From: Carposina sasakii
Taxonomy: Eukaryota; Arthropoda; Insecta; Lepidoptera; Carposinidae
Direction: 5' to 3'
Assembly: GCA_014607495.2 (NCBI GenBank)
Contig: CP053167.1
Location: 9,734,001 to 9,798,000 of the forward strand
DNA: 64,000 bases
A program made the position numbers and the translations under genes. Each line of letters opens with the position of its first letter. Position 1 is the first letter of the stretch. The notes under the pieces are model-generated. The model saw only the letters and a list, made by a program, of their open reading frames with translations. It made no database searches and was not told where the DNA came from. Positions 53,345 to 64,000 of this stretch are shown here, piece by piece.

Positions 53345-54190
53345 TTTTTTCACAGTAGTTCGAAAAGCACTTCACAGTTCGTTAGAAGTATCACCAAAGT
53401 CCAAGAGAAAGCCGGGGTCAACGTAAAGGTTATCGGAGTCCAAAAACAATGCTATGGTCGTAAATAGTCGCTGAATAGTACGGGAAGACGGGGAAGCGCA
53501 GTCACACACACAATACAAACGAACGACTGAAGCTATCCGTTGCGTCGGTCGACACTTGCGCGTGCGCTCGGTCTTCCCCCCGTCCCCCGCCGCTGGTACC
53601 CTGCCCGCCTTCCCGGGCAGGTAAGGAAATGATTCATAACTCCTATTGATGTACAAAAGGGTAGTGAATTATGAAATAATAATAAAAACGTTATTCTATT
53701 CTTGCTACAACTGGCATGTTATAGTACCTGTTATTTCTGAACGGACTAAGATTTGGAACTAGTGGCCATAATAATTATTGTTAGGCTCACAAAGAGCTAT
53801 CCAATGACGTACTACACTAAGCTATTGGTGGTGGGTACCAAGATTTTGCATCATCCTTTGCAATGGATTTACTATTTAGAAAATTTTAACCACAAACTTA
53901 AATTATATTACAAAGAATAGTACAAAACAGTAAACTTTAATCACCGTTCCTTGAAATAAGCGATTTAAATGAACCGCATCACGCGCATTGGTAGAACTAC
54001 GATAAAAAACAAACGTATCAATACACCACTTGCGATCTGAAACAGTGTACAAGTATTATACGAAAAATACCCATGATATCATGATACGAAACATGCGAGT
54101 AACGAGACGAATTACTGGGTAACGTTTCGTTACTCGGTAATTGATGCAGTACCCGTTACTCAGTAACGAATACATACGGTTTGTTACAGC

Positions 54191-54786
54191 TTTATTTATC
54201 TATCGATCGAAAAATTGTCTGCTTGGAATGGCCGACGTTTAGGGGGAGTGTCTATTTTGAAATAAGTTTTGTGTGTAATTTTTACGCGGTAAGGTAAGTA
54301 AACCTACAAATTTAATGAGTAATATAGATAATTATAATGTGCTAAATAATTCTTTTATTCTATCTTGAAAGATAACGTTACTTTAATTAATTTCCGGTCT
54401 GGGGACCGGTCGACTTTAATCAATCAAAACAAAAGATGTTTTTGACGGAATTTAAATACCAATATTAATTAAACTTTTAATTTGCAGTAAAATTGTGTTA
54501 TTCTCTAAACCATGTATAAGTTTACCCCATAATTGTATTAATTTTATGCAATTAAACGGTATTTCTTGTTCTCGTCTTATTCGAGTTTTTAGTTTAGTTA
54601 TGTATTGCACTTGTAGTGCTATTAACCTTGATCTAGAATTTAAAATTGCATTTACTTACATACTCGATAGTTTCGAAAAATATTTACGTAAATAAGCCTT
54701 TATTATTGCAGATTTTTATCGCCTCTTACAGAGGCTATTACATTCCAATTTTGAAGACTGAACTTTTATAGAAAAAGTGGATAACA
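54191..54786 (+). promoter_or_regulatory. Coronin-7 upstream and 5' UTR
   Basis: No recognised core promoter. An AG at about 54709 (ATTATTGCAG) could close a 5' UTR intron just before the start codon exon. Confidence 0.35.
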
Positions 54787-55095
54787 ATGGCTTGGAGATT
54801 TAAAGCTTCTAAATATAAAAATGCAGCACCTATTGTGCCCAAGCCTGAAGCATGTATCAGGGATATATGTGTGGGCTCATACCAGACTTATGGCAACAAT
54901 ATTTGTGCCTCCGCAGCCTTTATGGCCTTTAATTGGGAGCATGTTGGATCAAGTATGGCCGTTTTGCCACTTGATGACTGTGGTAGGAAGAGCAAGACAA
55001 TGCCGCTACTGCATGCACACTCTGATACAATAACTGATATGGAATTTTCACCATTTCATGATGGATTGTTGTTGACTGGCTCCCAAGATTCACTG
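54787..55095 (+). CDS. pod1: Coronin-7 exon 1
   Basis: 103 codons, MAWRFKASKYKNAAPIVPKP to LLTGSQDSL. ITDMEFSPFHDG is the first WD blade. Donor CTG|GTAAGT, phase 0. Confidence 0.95.
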
Positions 55096-58000
55096 GTAAG
55101 TGAAGTTATGTGCAAAGGTATCAAAGTAGTTTCTCAGTGGCTTGGCCTGCAGTGTGGATATTGTATATATGACCTTTTTCTAATTTCAAAACATTAGTCA
55201 AAACAAATTGTTAATGCATCTATAGGTTCCAGTGACTAACAATGTGTCAACTAACTGTAAAGCGATTGGTTTGTTATTAAACTGTTTTGTCCTACTTCAA
55301 AAGTATAGTACAGTCAGAGAGAACGCAATTTGTAGACTTATATGGAATTAGGATCATTCCTAATGCAATACAATGTTACATGTTAAGTAATGGTTAATGA
55401 GGTTGTTATGTTATCAGAATGTCATAAATGTATATATGCTTATCTAAAAGAATGTAAATGTGTGCCGGATACAGTTACCATTAGGTATTATTGGTACTTT
55501 TTGGAATTTTTTCTTTAAATATAGTTTTGTATATGTTTCGAACTGTACTTGGGCAAAGTCCTGACAATTTATATGAGATCAAATAAAATGTAGGAAAAAA
55601 GTTTTTTACTCATGTAAGGTGTTATAAGAAAATATCTGTCAAAGTTAAATTAGAGATTTCTGTAACAGTAATTTTTCATTAATGTTTTATCTTATACATA
55701 TTGATAGATAAGATAGAGAAGATCAATGATAAAAATAGAAAGTGAAATGTTTGCAGAGTTAGCAAACCCTAGCTTGTCTTGAGATTAGATAATGTATGAT
55801 ATAAGAAATGTTTCTACATCTTAATTGTCAAGATTCTATACATAGTACACAGTCTATACTACACATATTAGCAGGGTTCGAAATTATTAAGATAAATATG
55901 CTTTTTGATAATTATAAGCTGATTTTCTATTTAATTTCTTGAAATTTTCTTTATTTAAATGATAATATATTTATCCCAAGGAGGGTGTAGGTTTTTCAGT
56001 ATTATTAATTAAACAGCAAAGAATAAATGTGAGAAACATACAATTTAATTCAGAAATTGTTTTTATGACATCAAACAAAAGTAAGAAAGTACCTAAAGAA
56101 TAGAAATTCAGACTTTTCTCATCAGAGAAACATTTTTTTGTTTAGTTTGAGGTCTAGCGTGTTTGGATACGCAAATGACGTTCCGATTTTTATAATTATC
56201 AAAGATAATTATCAAGGTATATTTATCAAGATAATTATATTAAAAATGTATTCATCACCATCTCTTTAGCTTTCCTGACAACTGTAGACTATAGGTAACT
56301 AGCGGCCGACTTCGCCCGCGTGATTGCCTGCCTTCCTGAATATACATAGCCACAGATCAGCTTCTTTTGTGGATCTATACGAATAATGTTTATTTGCAGG
56401 TGAAACTCTGGCATATTCCACAAGAAGGTTTAAAAGAGTCTCTCTCGACTCCGGAATGTTCATTATCACAGAAGCAGAGAAGAGTGGAGAATGTAGGCTT
56501 CCATCCAGTGGCAGATGGTCTAATACATGTCGCTTCCGGCCATGAGCTGGCATTGTGGGATTTAACAAAGCAGAAAGAGGCATTTGGTGAGTGACTTTTG
56601 CATTTATAAAATTACAATCCTTAATTATTCAATTTACCACATAGTCACTTAGCTTGTGCCTCAAAAAAAAACACGTAAAACCGTTGGTTCTGTGCTTGAT
56701 CTGGTATTCTCGGCTTTCCGTCGTCCCATCGGATTACGAGAGTGAGGGAATAGAGAGTAGAATTAACCATTGGTTCAACCATTAACACCTTGGTGGTGTG
56801 TTGAATGTGCTGTAAATAAATTTCTGCGTCCCGTGCGAGCTTCTATAACTGCGCCCTATTTAGTCCTGCCTGAACCCGTATGATGAATTTCTAAGAATAA
56901 TGAGCGACGACCAATCATTAATCTAAGATGAATCTGGTGAGAGTGAGATGTCTCACTTTTAAACGTCAAATCCACAGAGCTAAGTAATAACTAGACAAGG
57001 CAAGTGTTTCTACTTGGTGTGTAAAAAGGGATTGCAAACCACTTCTATCAGCCCTAATTCATTCAGTCCTGGCTCGAGAATGAGAGTCTATTCTAATTAT
57101 TAAGTCTATTTTTTTACATGCAAAGTACATTCACTTAGTTTATCTAGTTATTAATAGCTCTGTGAATTTGACGTTTAAATTTAAAATGTTGAAAGACATC
57201 TCGCTCTCACCAAATTCATCATACGGGTGTTGGTCTGGTCAAGTGGCCATTTTTGCGCCCCCCAGAGTCTACACCCTCTGCCTGGATACTGGTGGCACCT
57301 CCCTATTTGAGGCTCCGGAGTTATATTATTTTCTAACGCAAATTCAACTATAACATCGGGGCGTGACAAAAACAACTTTCGTGTGACCAATGTGTACATA
57401 GACAGAATTCTAGTGGCTATGTCTCTATCTATGTCACCTCGAATGTTTCCGTGTATAACCTATGGGTATAACATACAACTGTTTAAATACCGTTTGCGCG
57501 GTATCAAACGACCTGTCTAATACCCAATAATTAACCCCACTCAATAAAGAGATTAATTGCGCTGTTGACTTTAAAAGAATTCTGTTGTTATTAATCTATC
57601 CTATATCTATACATATAATAAAAATGTAACGGGTCGCTGTCTGTACATGGAAGATATATGAGAAAAGATATTATAGGAGACCTTTATCAACGCAATAGTA
57701 CCCAAAACAATGATTTTTGTAATTTTTGTCTGTTAGTCGGTTTGTCTGTTTGTCTGTGCATTTGTGTACGCTAATCTCAGAAACGGCTGAACCGATTTCG
57801 ATGCAGTTTTGAGGAATATACTGTGACAGGTCCCACTTAACATATAGGCTACTTTTTATCCTGGGAAAATGTTTTTATCCCGGATAATTTTGACATTTTG
57901 TTTTATCTGTAGTCCACGCGGACGGAGTCGCGGGCGTCCACTAGTATATTAATATATTCTGTTACGATAGTTTTTCCCGAATAATGTACCGAATTAATTA

Positions 58001-61000
58001 ATTTGGAAGCTGTCTTTTTGGAACTTTCGGTTTAAAGTTTTGAACATACCCTTATTGGGTTTTAACTTTGTGGCATTAGGAGTTTTTGGTGGACGCAGAA
58101 GTATGGCTGGCGTGGGAACAGATCGACGAAATCGCTCGGGGGGAAAAGATAAAAATATACTCAAATCCATGAGTTAGAACAGGCAGGTCGCTAGTGCTCC
58201 ACTTCTCCTGGAAGCTATATGTATATTGATAGAATTTTGTTTTATCTAGGTATGAAAACTTCATTTACCTCTATGAAAGGGATGTTATTTAAACCAAGGC
58301 TTATTACATTTTTACATACATATACAAACGGCTTTGTTCTCAAAATAATAGGTAGTCAAAACTGGAATATTGCGAAGCCAGATGCCATAGCCATTGGCAT
58401 AGAGGGGCCAGAAGTAAAAGATTGATGAAAAGTTGCTAGATTATTGCTTGAGATAACGCCCCAGAGTTCCTTAGTCGACTCTTACAACACACATATAGCA
58501 GCAGGAGTAAATAACATTTTTATTTCCAGTAAATCGCGACCACACAGAAGTAATCCAGTCAACGTCGTGGAAGAAAGATGGCCGACTGCTGGCAACGTCC
58601 TGCAAAGACAAGAAGGTCCGGATCTTGGACCCTAGGGCGCCGTCGCCGGTGCTCGACGTGGCTAACAGCCATCAGAACATCAAGGATAGCAGGGTGGTGT
58701 GGCTTGGAGACCAGGATCGAATCTTGACCACAGGTGGGCATATGAATCTTACTCATTTACTTTTTTATATTTTTATTCAGATTTATTTTACAAGCCTTTA
58801 CATCTTGTGATTAATCAGCTGATTTCTTATCTACTTTTATTAAAATTTATTTAAATAAGGGCCGATTTTTCCAAACATCTATCAGAAGAATAAAATTGAT
58901 GCTGTCTTCCTCTATAATTTGAACGTGACAGAGACAGCATTAACTTATAACTATAGTATATAACATTTTATTTTAGATATACTTAAGCACTAGAACAAAA
59001 TAACCAAGCTTTGAGCTTATCACCACAATGCGGTCTTTCTTGATAAATTATCAATATAAAAAGTTACCTGCCCTTATCTCATTATTCATGGTGTCGGCGC
59101 TATATGGTTTCCTTGAAAAACTCAAAGCGGATCACGTTCTTAATATTTGCTTAGCTGTCACTGCGTCCCTGTATATTCAAAATAATTCAGCTTCATTAAT
59201 ACTCAGCAATCCGCAGGTTTCGACAGCGCGCGCCTCCGTCAGATAATGATCCGAGACATCCGTAACCTGTCTCAAACGCAGAAGAGTTTGGAGCTGGACT
59301 GTTCCACCGGGGTGTTGATGCCGTTGTTCGATCCTGACACTAACATGCTGTTTCTAGCTGGCAAAGGAGACACTACCATACTGTATATGGAGCTGACTAG
59401 TCATGAACCATTCCTTATTGAGGGGCTGAGGCATTCGGGTAAGTGAATATGAGAGCATACATAAATTATTTGTCAATTGTAATTTTTTATCTGCTTCTCT
59501 CGATAGCTGCTTCTCTTCCCGGTCATACTGTACAAGTCAGTAGATGGACAAGAGGGTCTTGGTGTTTCGTAGGCGATGGGCTGACCACCTGTCACTACTA
59601 ACTGAACTTGTACGTCTCAATTATACCCTCAAAATTGGTCAGAAGTGGCACCATGTGGTTCTATCGGCCCTTGGTGCTCTGCCTACCCCGTAAGGGATAA
59701 AGGCGTGATTATAATACAGGGTGATTTTTGGTCGTCAACGTTCCCGAAAACTACGGAATCTCCTCGTCATCATCACGATCAATTTTCTCCATAGCATACC
59801 TGGGAAGTGTCTGGTTTCCAAAATATTAGGGTCCAAAGTTGAGTAAATAGACTGCGTTTTTCTGTATAAATGCACATTGACGCGTGTTGCAAGATTTTTC
59901 ACAAAAAATATTAATATCTGTATATGAAAAAACTGGCATAAACACTGGACACTAAATTTCGTCCGATCAAGTAATAAAAAAAAAAAAAAAAAATTACATT
60001 GTTTCCCAGTTTTTTTTCGCATAAACTTACTTTATTTGATGTATAGAGTACGTATCCTTCGTTAAGGGTGGCAACGAAAAAACATCATGTATAATACATA
60101 CATATTATGTATGTATTTGTTAGTGTTACGGTCAGTCAAGCATAAGTTGGCGTTTCGTTTAGCTATGATCGCCTGAAGATAAAAATCTAGGAGAACTGAT
60201 AAAGTCAGTTTGTGTCAAACCCAACATTGGGTTTAATTTTGGGCATAAAAAATTACATACAATCAACAAATAAGTTGTATATGCTTTCATGTTGATTAAG
60301 TGAGTTTAGATGGATTTTCAATAAGTAGAGTTACATCTATGCCTATAAAGGGTGTAACAAAAAGGGTATGTTAAGCGAAAAGCTATGATTATAGTTCATT
60401 ATAAAGAATCTATTCCCAAAAGACTTGAAATCACATGTTTATTTTTCATGATTGTATGAACATTCCTGAGTTGTTTGGGAATTTTCCATACTAACTGGTG
60501 AAATAAACATTTGATTTCAAGTCTCAAATTTTGGGAATAGGTTCTCTATACAGGGAGATTTTTGGTCGTCAACGTTCCCGAAAACTACGGAATCTCCTCA
60601 TCATCACGATCATTTTTCTCCATGAAAGCATACCTGGGAAGTGTCTGGTTTCCAAAATATTAGGGTCCAAAGTTGAGTAAATAGACTGCGTTTTTCTGCA
60701 TAAATGCACATAGACGCGCGTAGCAGGATTTTTTAACGAAAAATAATTAATATCTGTCTATAAAAAAACTAACATAAACACTAGACACTATAAATTTCGC
60801 ACGATCAAGGAATTTATAATTTTTTTTCAAAAAAAAAATTTTTTTTTCCCTTCATTTTTTTGGCATAAACTTACTTTATTTAATGTATAGAATACGTACC
60901 CTTCGTTAAAGGTGGCCACAAAAAAAACATCCTGTATAGTGGGGCTATTTTCATAGCTTTTCGCTTAACATACCCTTTTTGTTACACTAGTAGAGTTAGT

Positions 61001-62366
61001 CCACTTTTCACTAGTTGACCTATTAAGTCCTATATGTTAATGAGCCAATTGCAACTTTTTAGTATTTTCTTGCTAAAAGATCAACATAAAGTAATAGCTG
61101 TTTTTTTAAACTAGTTTGAAATAAAGATTGATCATATCATACCTTTCTTTATAGCTAGTTACATAGATGCTTTCTGTTTCAGGAGAACAGACTAAAGGGG
61201 CGTGTTTGGTGCCTAAAAGGGCGTTGCGTGTGATGGAGGGCGAAGTGAACCGTGTGCTGCAACTGACTGGATCCTCGGTGGTGCCCATCATGTACCAAGT
61301 GCCTAGGAAGGTAGGCATCGGGATCATCGTTTATACAGGGTGTAACAAAAGGGATGTGTTAAGCGAAAAGATATGGTAAATAGCCCACTAAAAGAACCCA
61401 CAAAATTTTCAAACTCGAAATCCCAAGTTTATGTTCCAGATAGTATGGATAATTCCCAACCATCTCAGGAATGTTCATACAGTCTTGAAAAATTAATATT
61501 TGATATCAAGTCTCAAATTTTGCAAATAGTTTTTCTATAGTGGCTTTTTTGCATAGCTTTTCCCTTTCTGTTACATCCTGTATAATTCTAGCGGCCGCCC
61601 GCGACTTTGTCCGCCTGAACTTTATAGCCTATACAAAGGAAAGCACGTAAAACCGTTGGTCCTGCGCCTGATCTCTCTCCAGTCGTGTCAGCTTTCCGTC
61701 CCATCGGACTATGACAGTGAGAATAGATAGTGTATCTGAGTTTGCGCACACACTTGTGCACTATAAAATCTGCGCACCTGGCTAATCTCCGTAGAGATTG
61801 GCCGCCTTGGCCGAAATACGGTGGAAGAGACCTTAACATATATTCTGTCTACATTGTCATACAGTGCTTGCTTTAACAACTTGTTTTTGAAATAAGTTTA
61901 TGCCAAAAAAAATGCTGGGAAACGATGAAATTATTTTTGAAAATTAAAAAAAAAAAATTATGTACTTTACAGGGCGAAATTTATAGTGTCTAGTGTTTAT
62001 GCTATTTATTTCTCGTGAAAAATCTTGCTACGCGCGACTATGTGCATTCATGCAGAAAAACGCAGTCTATTTAGTCAACTTTGGACCCTGATATCTTGGG
62101 AACCAGACACTTCCCAGGTATGCTTCCATGGAGAAAAATGATCGTGATGATGAGGAGATTCCGTAGTTTTCGGGAACGTTGACGACCAAAAATCATCCTG
62201 TATATATATATGTATATATTTTCAGACATACCGCGAGTACCACGCAGACCTCTACCCGGACACCCGCGGAGTCCTGACCTACCTCAACGCGCCGATGTGG
62301 CTCGCCCACACCGACCATGCCGTGCCCAGCATATCTCTACATCCGGACGCCAAGAATTCTGTCCAG
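54787..62366 (+). CDS. pod1: Coronin-7 (pod-1) (gene span, continues right)
   Basis: Coronin-7 is a long coronin with two WD40 beta-propellers that works in Golgi trafficking and actin/microtubule organisation. Six exons join in phase to 397 residues, about the first propeller. Marks: start MAWRFKASKYKNA, the coronin signature CASAAFMAFNW, WD repeats ending VKLWHIPQ and LALWDLTK, ATSCKDKKVRILDPR, NIKDSRVVWLG, then LFDPDTNMLFLAGKGD, where coronins carry D-PDT-LLAGKGD, and VPIMYQVPRK. The second propeller and the C-terminus lie beyond 62366. Introns hold several MITEs. Confidence 0.95.
55096..56399 (+). other. Coronin-7 intron 1, nothing recognised
   Basis: AT-rich, no long open frame and no repeat family that I could match to the rest of the window. 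Confidence 0.5.
56400..56586 (+). CDS. pod1: Coronin-7 exon 2
   Basis: VKLWHIPQEGLKESLS to VENVGFHPVADGLIHV and LALWDLTKQKEAF. Two WD units. Donor TTTG|GTGAGT, phase 1. Confidence 0.95.
57605..57945 (+). mobile_element. Helitron-like element, longest copy
   Basis: ATCTATACATATAATAAAAA to CGCGGGCGTCCACTAGTA, with TCTGTTTGTCTGTGCATTTG and ACTTAACATATAGGCTACTT. Matches 15301-15627 over its length. In coronin-7 intron 2. Confidence 0.65.
58530..58733 (+). CDS. pod1: Coronin-7 exon 3
   Basis: NRDHTEVIQSTSWKKDGRLL to ILDPRAP and NSHQNIKDSRVVWLGDQDRI. SCKDKKVRILDPR is a coronin signature. Phase 1 in and out. Confidence 0.95.
59217..59438 (+). CDS. pod1: Coronin-7 exon 4
   Basis: GFDSARLRQIMIRDIRNL to DPDTNMLFLAGKGDTTILY and ELTSHEPFLIEGLRHS. 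Acceptor CCGCAG, donor TCGG|GTAAGT, phase 1. Confidence 0.95.
59717..60089 (+). mobile_element. MITE, family M1
   Basis: CAGGGTGATTTTTGGTCGTC to AAAAAACATCATG, TA on both sides. Coronin-7 intron 4. Confidence 0.8.
60348..60988. mobile_element. MITE M2 with a MITE M1 inserted (60551-60934)
   Basis: The M2 left part (GGGTGTAACAAAAAGGGTAT) reaches GGTTCTCTATA, where M1 begins CAGGGAGATTTTTGGTCGTC. M1 ends ACATCCTG and M2 resumes TATAGTGGGGCTATTTTCAT to CCCTTTTTGTTACAC. TATA stands on both sides of M1. Confidence 0.88.
61183..61310 (+). CDS. pod1: Coronin-7 exon 5
   Basis: GEQTKGACLVPKRALRVMEG to VLQLTGSSVVPIMYQVPRK. Matches the region ending the first propeller (VPRK). Phase 0 out. Confidence 0.95.
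61334..61583. mobile_element. MITE, family M2
   Basis: ACAGGGTGTAACAAAAGGGA and CCTTTCTGTTACATCCTGT are inverted ends; starts 23 bp after the exon 5 donor. Confidence 0.75.
61731..61826. repeat. Dispersed repeat, third copy
   Basis: CACTTGTGCACTATAAAATC to GAGATTGGCCGCCTTGGCCG, the same repeat as at 3287 and 3410 in PolG intron 12. Confidence 0.6.
61896..62200 (-). mobile_element. MITE M1 next to the exon 6 acceptor
   Basis: Minus-orientation M1 (GGTATGCTTCCATGGAGAAA to GACCAAAAATCATCCTG). Its end lies 25 bp before the acceptor of coronin-7 exon 6, where the pyrimidine tract and branch point would be. Confidence 0.8.
62226..62366 (+). CDS. pod1: Coronin-7 exon 6 (last in window)
   Basis: TYREYHADLYPDTRGVLTYL to PMWLAHTDHAVPSISLHPD and AKNSVQ. 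YH-DLYPDT is the coronin signature after the propeller. Donor CAG|GTTAGT, phase 0; more exons follow outside. Confidence 0.94.
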
Positions 62367-62403
62367 GTTAGTTGTGTACTGAGGTGTTAGCCACGCGTCG
62401 TCC

Positions 62404-63105
62404 TAATTGGCAGCAATCGTACGATGGCGCGATGCGTTTTCGTCGTGTGATGAGTTCAAACATACCGACTTCATCCGAGTATCCTATTTGAACCTCGCAA
62501 GTAATCGTACGAGCACATGAAATGCTTAATAACGATCGTACAACAAAAATATGATGCGCTTGATCATTTCAATCACGTGCTAATATAGATCGCACACGGG
62601 AACATGTAATTCTGCGTCAAAGCAACAGATCACTTTTGAAGCAAAAAGATATCCTATGCGGCGCGCGGCGCGGTGCGGAGGGGGATTAGTTACCTGCGGG
62701 CACGCGATGCGTCGACGCTCTTCTTCGAGTCTTCTTCATTATTTCGTACATCAAAATAAAGGTAAAAAAATTCACTGCACAGATTCCTGGATACGTTACC
62801 TTTTTTCAATGTCATTTGCAATTTTTAATGCAATATTGCCCGACAGCAAAAACTGTGCATCTCTGTAAAGAGCCATCGTTAAAAAAATTAAAGTGACAAA
62901 CTATATCGCGTGAGGTATTTAAAAATAATTTATAGGTTTCTCTCAACATTTTTCGCGACGCCAGACATCAAGCGACGGCATCGCACGATGGACATCGCGC
63001 GATCTATTAGGACACCTGTTAAGTCATCGCACGACCACTTTGATCGTGAGATGAAAAACGCATCGCGCCATCGTACGATTGCTATAATATTATTATGCCA
63101 ATTAA
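62404..63105. mobile_element. Non-autonomous element with ATCGTACGAT motifs
   Basis: TAATTGGCAGCAATCGTACG at the left mirrors CGTACGATTGCT...TGCCAATTA at the right; GGCGCGATGCGTTTT is also mirrored. ATCGTACGAT and CATCGCACGA-like motifs are spread through both halves. The centre is GC-rich (GGCGCGCGGCGCGG). Confidence 0.7.
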
Positions 63106-64000
63106 TAATAATTGGAAAATAAAATATTTTCGACGTAATATAACCTGAACAGTAGCCACGCCACAGACTATCGATTCTGGGCCTTACTAATAAAAAGCTC
63201 TGAACTAGGTATAATTTGACAGATATTCCATGTAATTAAATAATTTTACGCGCGGTTTATTAGCAGCAGGGTATTATGTTTTGTTTAACATTTTGTTAGC
63301 TTACGTTAAACTGATACGTTTATCTTTCTATTTAAAGTGTTATCACTGGTCTTTTACGTCCGGGGCCCACTATACTAAACGTGGCTCGGATCTCCTTCAT
63401 GATCCTGAAGTTGGTGGTAGGTACCCTATTTCATGAAAGCGAAAAGTCAACATTTTATTTATAATTCGGTTAAATTGAGTAGTAAGACAGTTGTATAAAG
63501 AAATAGTCTGGAATATTCTATTTATAATTAGAAGGTTTGCAAGTACTTAAAAGTAGAAACATCTTATATGTTGACTATGGCTGGCTTTCTACCAGTGGTG
63601 TGCTATGCTACGTTACTACGGATGCATGTGATATCCACTAATCCTTAGATAATATACACTAACTGATTCTGTGACAGCGTGCCCCTTTTAGATAGCAATA
63701 GTTTTGACAGCTAGGTGTTTCCATACTATGACTAAAATACCCTTAAAAAATTAGATTATTGGACAGAATGTAACATTGACAATAGATATTGCAATGAGAA
63801 TGTAGGTAAGTAAATTAAACACAATAATGAAAATTTTCATTAAGATTTTATTTTCATATGGTTTATACTTACATTTTTTATTTTGTGACACACGTCTCGT
63901 GACACGGGGGCTGAAGTGAAAATAAGTAGGTAACATAAAAAGTTTTCTTACATCTTTGTTACTACCTACGCACAGTGTAAAAAATGGTTACGCGATAGAA
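63106..64000 (+). other. Coronin-7 intron 6, nothing recognised
   Basis: AT-rich intron sequence to the window edge. AAACGTGGCTCGGATCTCCT at 63380 resembles text at 2152 and 6966, so a dispersed repeat remnant is possible. No exon seen. Confidence 0.45.

Larger units (their letters stand above)
50509..54190 (-). mobile_element. DDE transposon encoding a SWIM-finger transposase
   Basis: Both flanks of the transposase gene are dense in CGTTACT/AGTAACG motifs (about 50525-50665 and 54095-54190), with TATGTATTCGTTAC near the left end and its complement near the right. Outer ends are approximate. TTTATTTAT occurs at both edges and could be an 8-9 bp duplication, though it is low-complexity. The hAT-like element at 49659 abuts the left edge. 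Confidence 0.65.

Noticed and set aside
1..64000. CRISPR arrays, bacterial operons, phage or riboswitches
   Set aside because: Eukaryotic gene structure throughout; the only short-spaced repeats are the minisatellites and microsatellites listed.

Overview
The window looks like the nuclear genome of an insect, most probably a moth or butterfly. The DNA is AT-rich, the genes have small exons with GT-AG introns, and much of the sequence is transposon remains of kinds common in Lepidoptera: tRNA-like SINEs, Helitron-like pieces ending CCACTAGT, RTE-type LINE tails with GAT repeats, many MITEs and mariner copies. No operons, rRNA, tRNA or CRISPR arrays were seen.

Layout. (1) 1-18956, minus strand: the mitochondrial DNA polymerase gamma catalytic subunit (PolG). 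Sixteen exons could be joined in phase, covering about 1027 residues; the 3' end lies outside the window. (2) 18957-26600: a repeat-rich gap with a minisatellite, a hAT-like element that contains a mariner-like element that contains a LINE, and three copies of a 400-bp poly(A)-tailed repeat. (3) 26609-27289, plus strand: EIF1AD, two exons. (4) 27886-28902, minus strand: a single-exon MATH-BTB (speckle-type POZ) gene. An inverted, truncated copy lies at 29562-30253 as cargo inside a transposable element. (5) 32671-38914, plus strand: Rab30, four exons. (6) 38915-50500: mostly intergenic, with MITEs and a second minisatellite. (7) About 50509-54190: a transposon with an apparently intact two-exon DDE transposase that carries a C-terminal SWIM finger and N-terminal zinc-finger-like modules. 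(8) 54787 to beyond 62366, plus strand: coronin-7 (pod-1), six exons of the first beta-propeller, continuing off the right edge.

The host genes are unrelated housekeeping genes (mtDNA replication, eIF1A-like factor, Golgi Rab, actin/Golgi coronin), with no sign of a shared pathway. What stands out is how repeats interact with gene structure. A 27-bp minisatellite is built from the Rab30 exon 2 splice donor. PolG exons 6, 12 and 13 have partial duplicates next to them. A family of elements makes 10-12 bp target duplications, and one copy carries a MATH-BTB fragment. All family calls were made by eye from the translated sequence; no database search was run.
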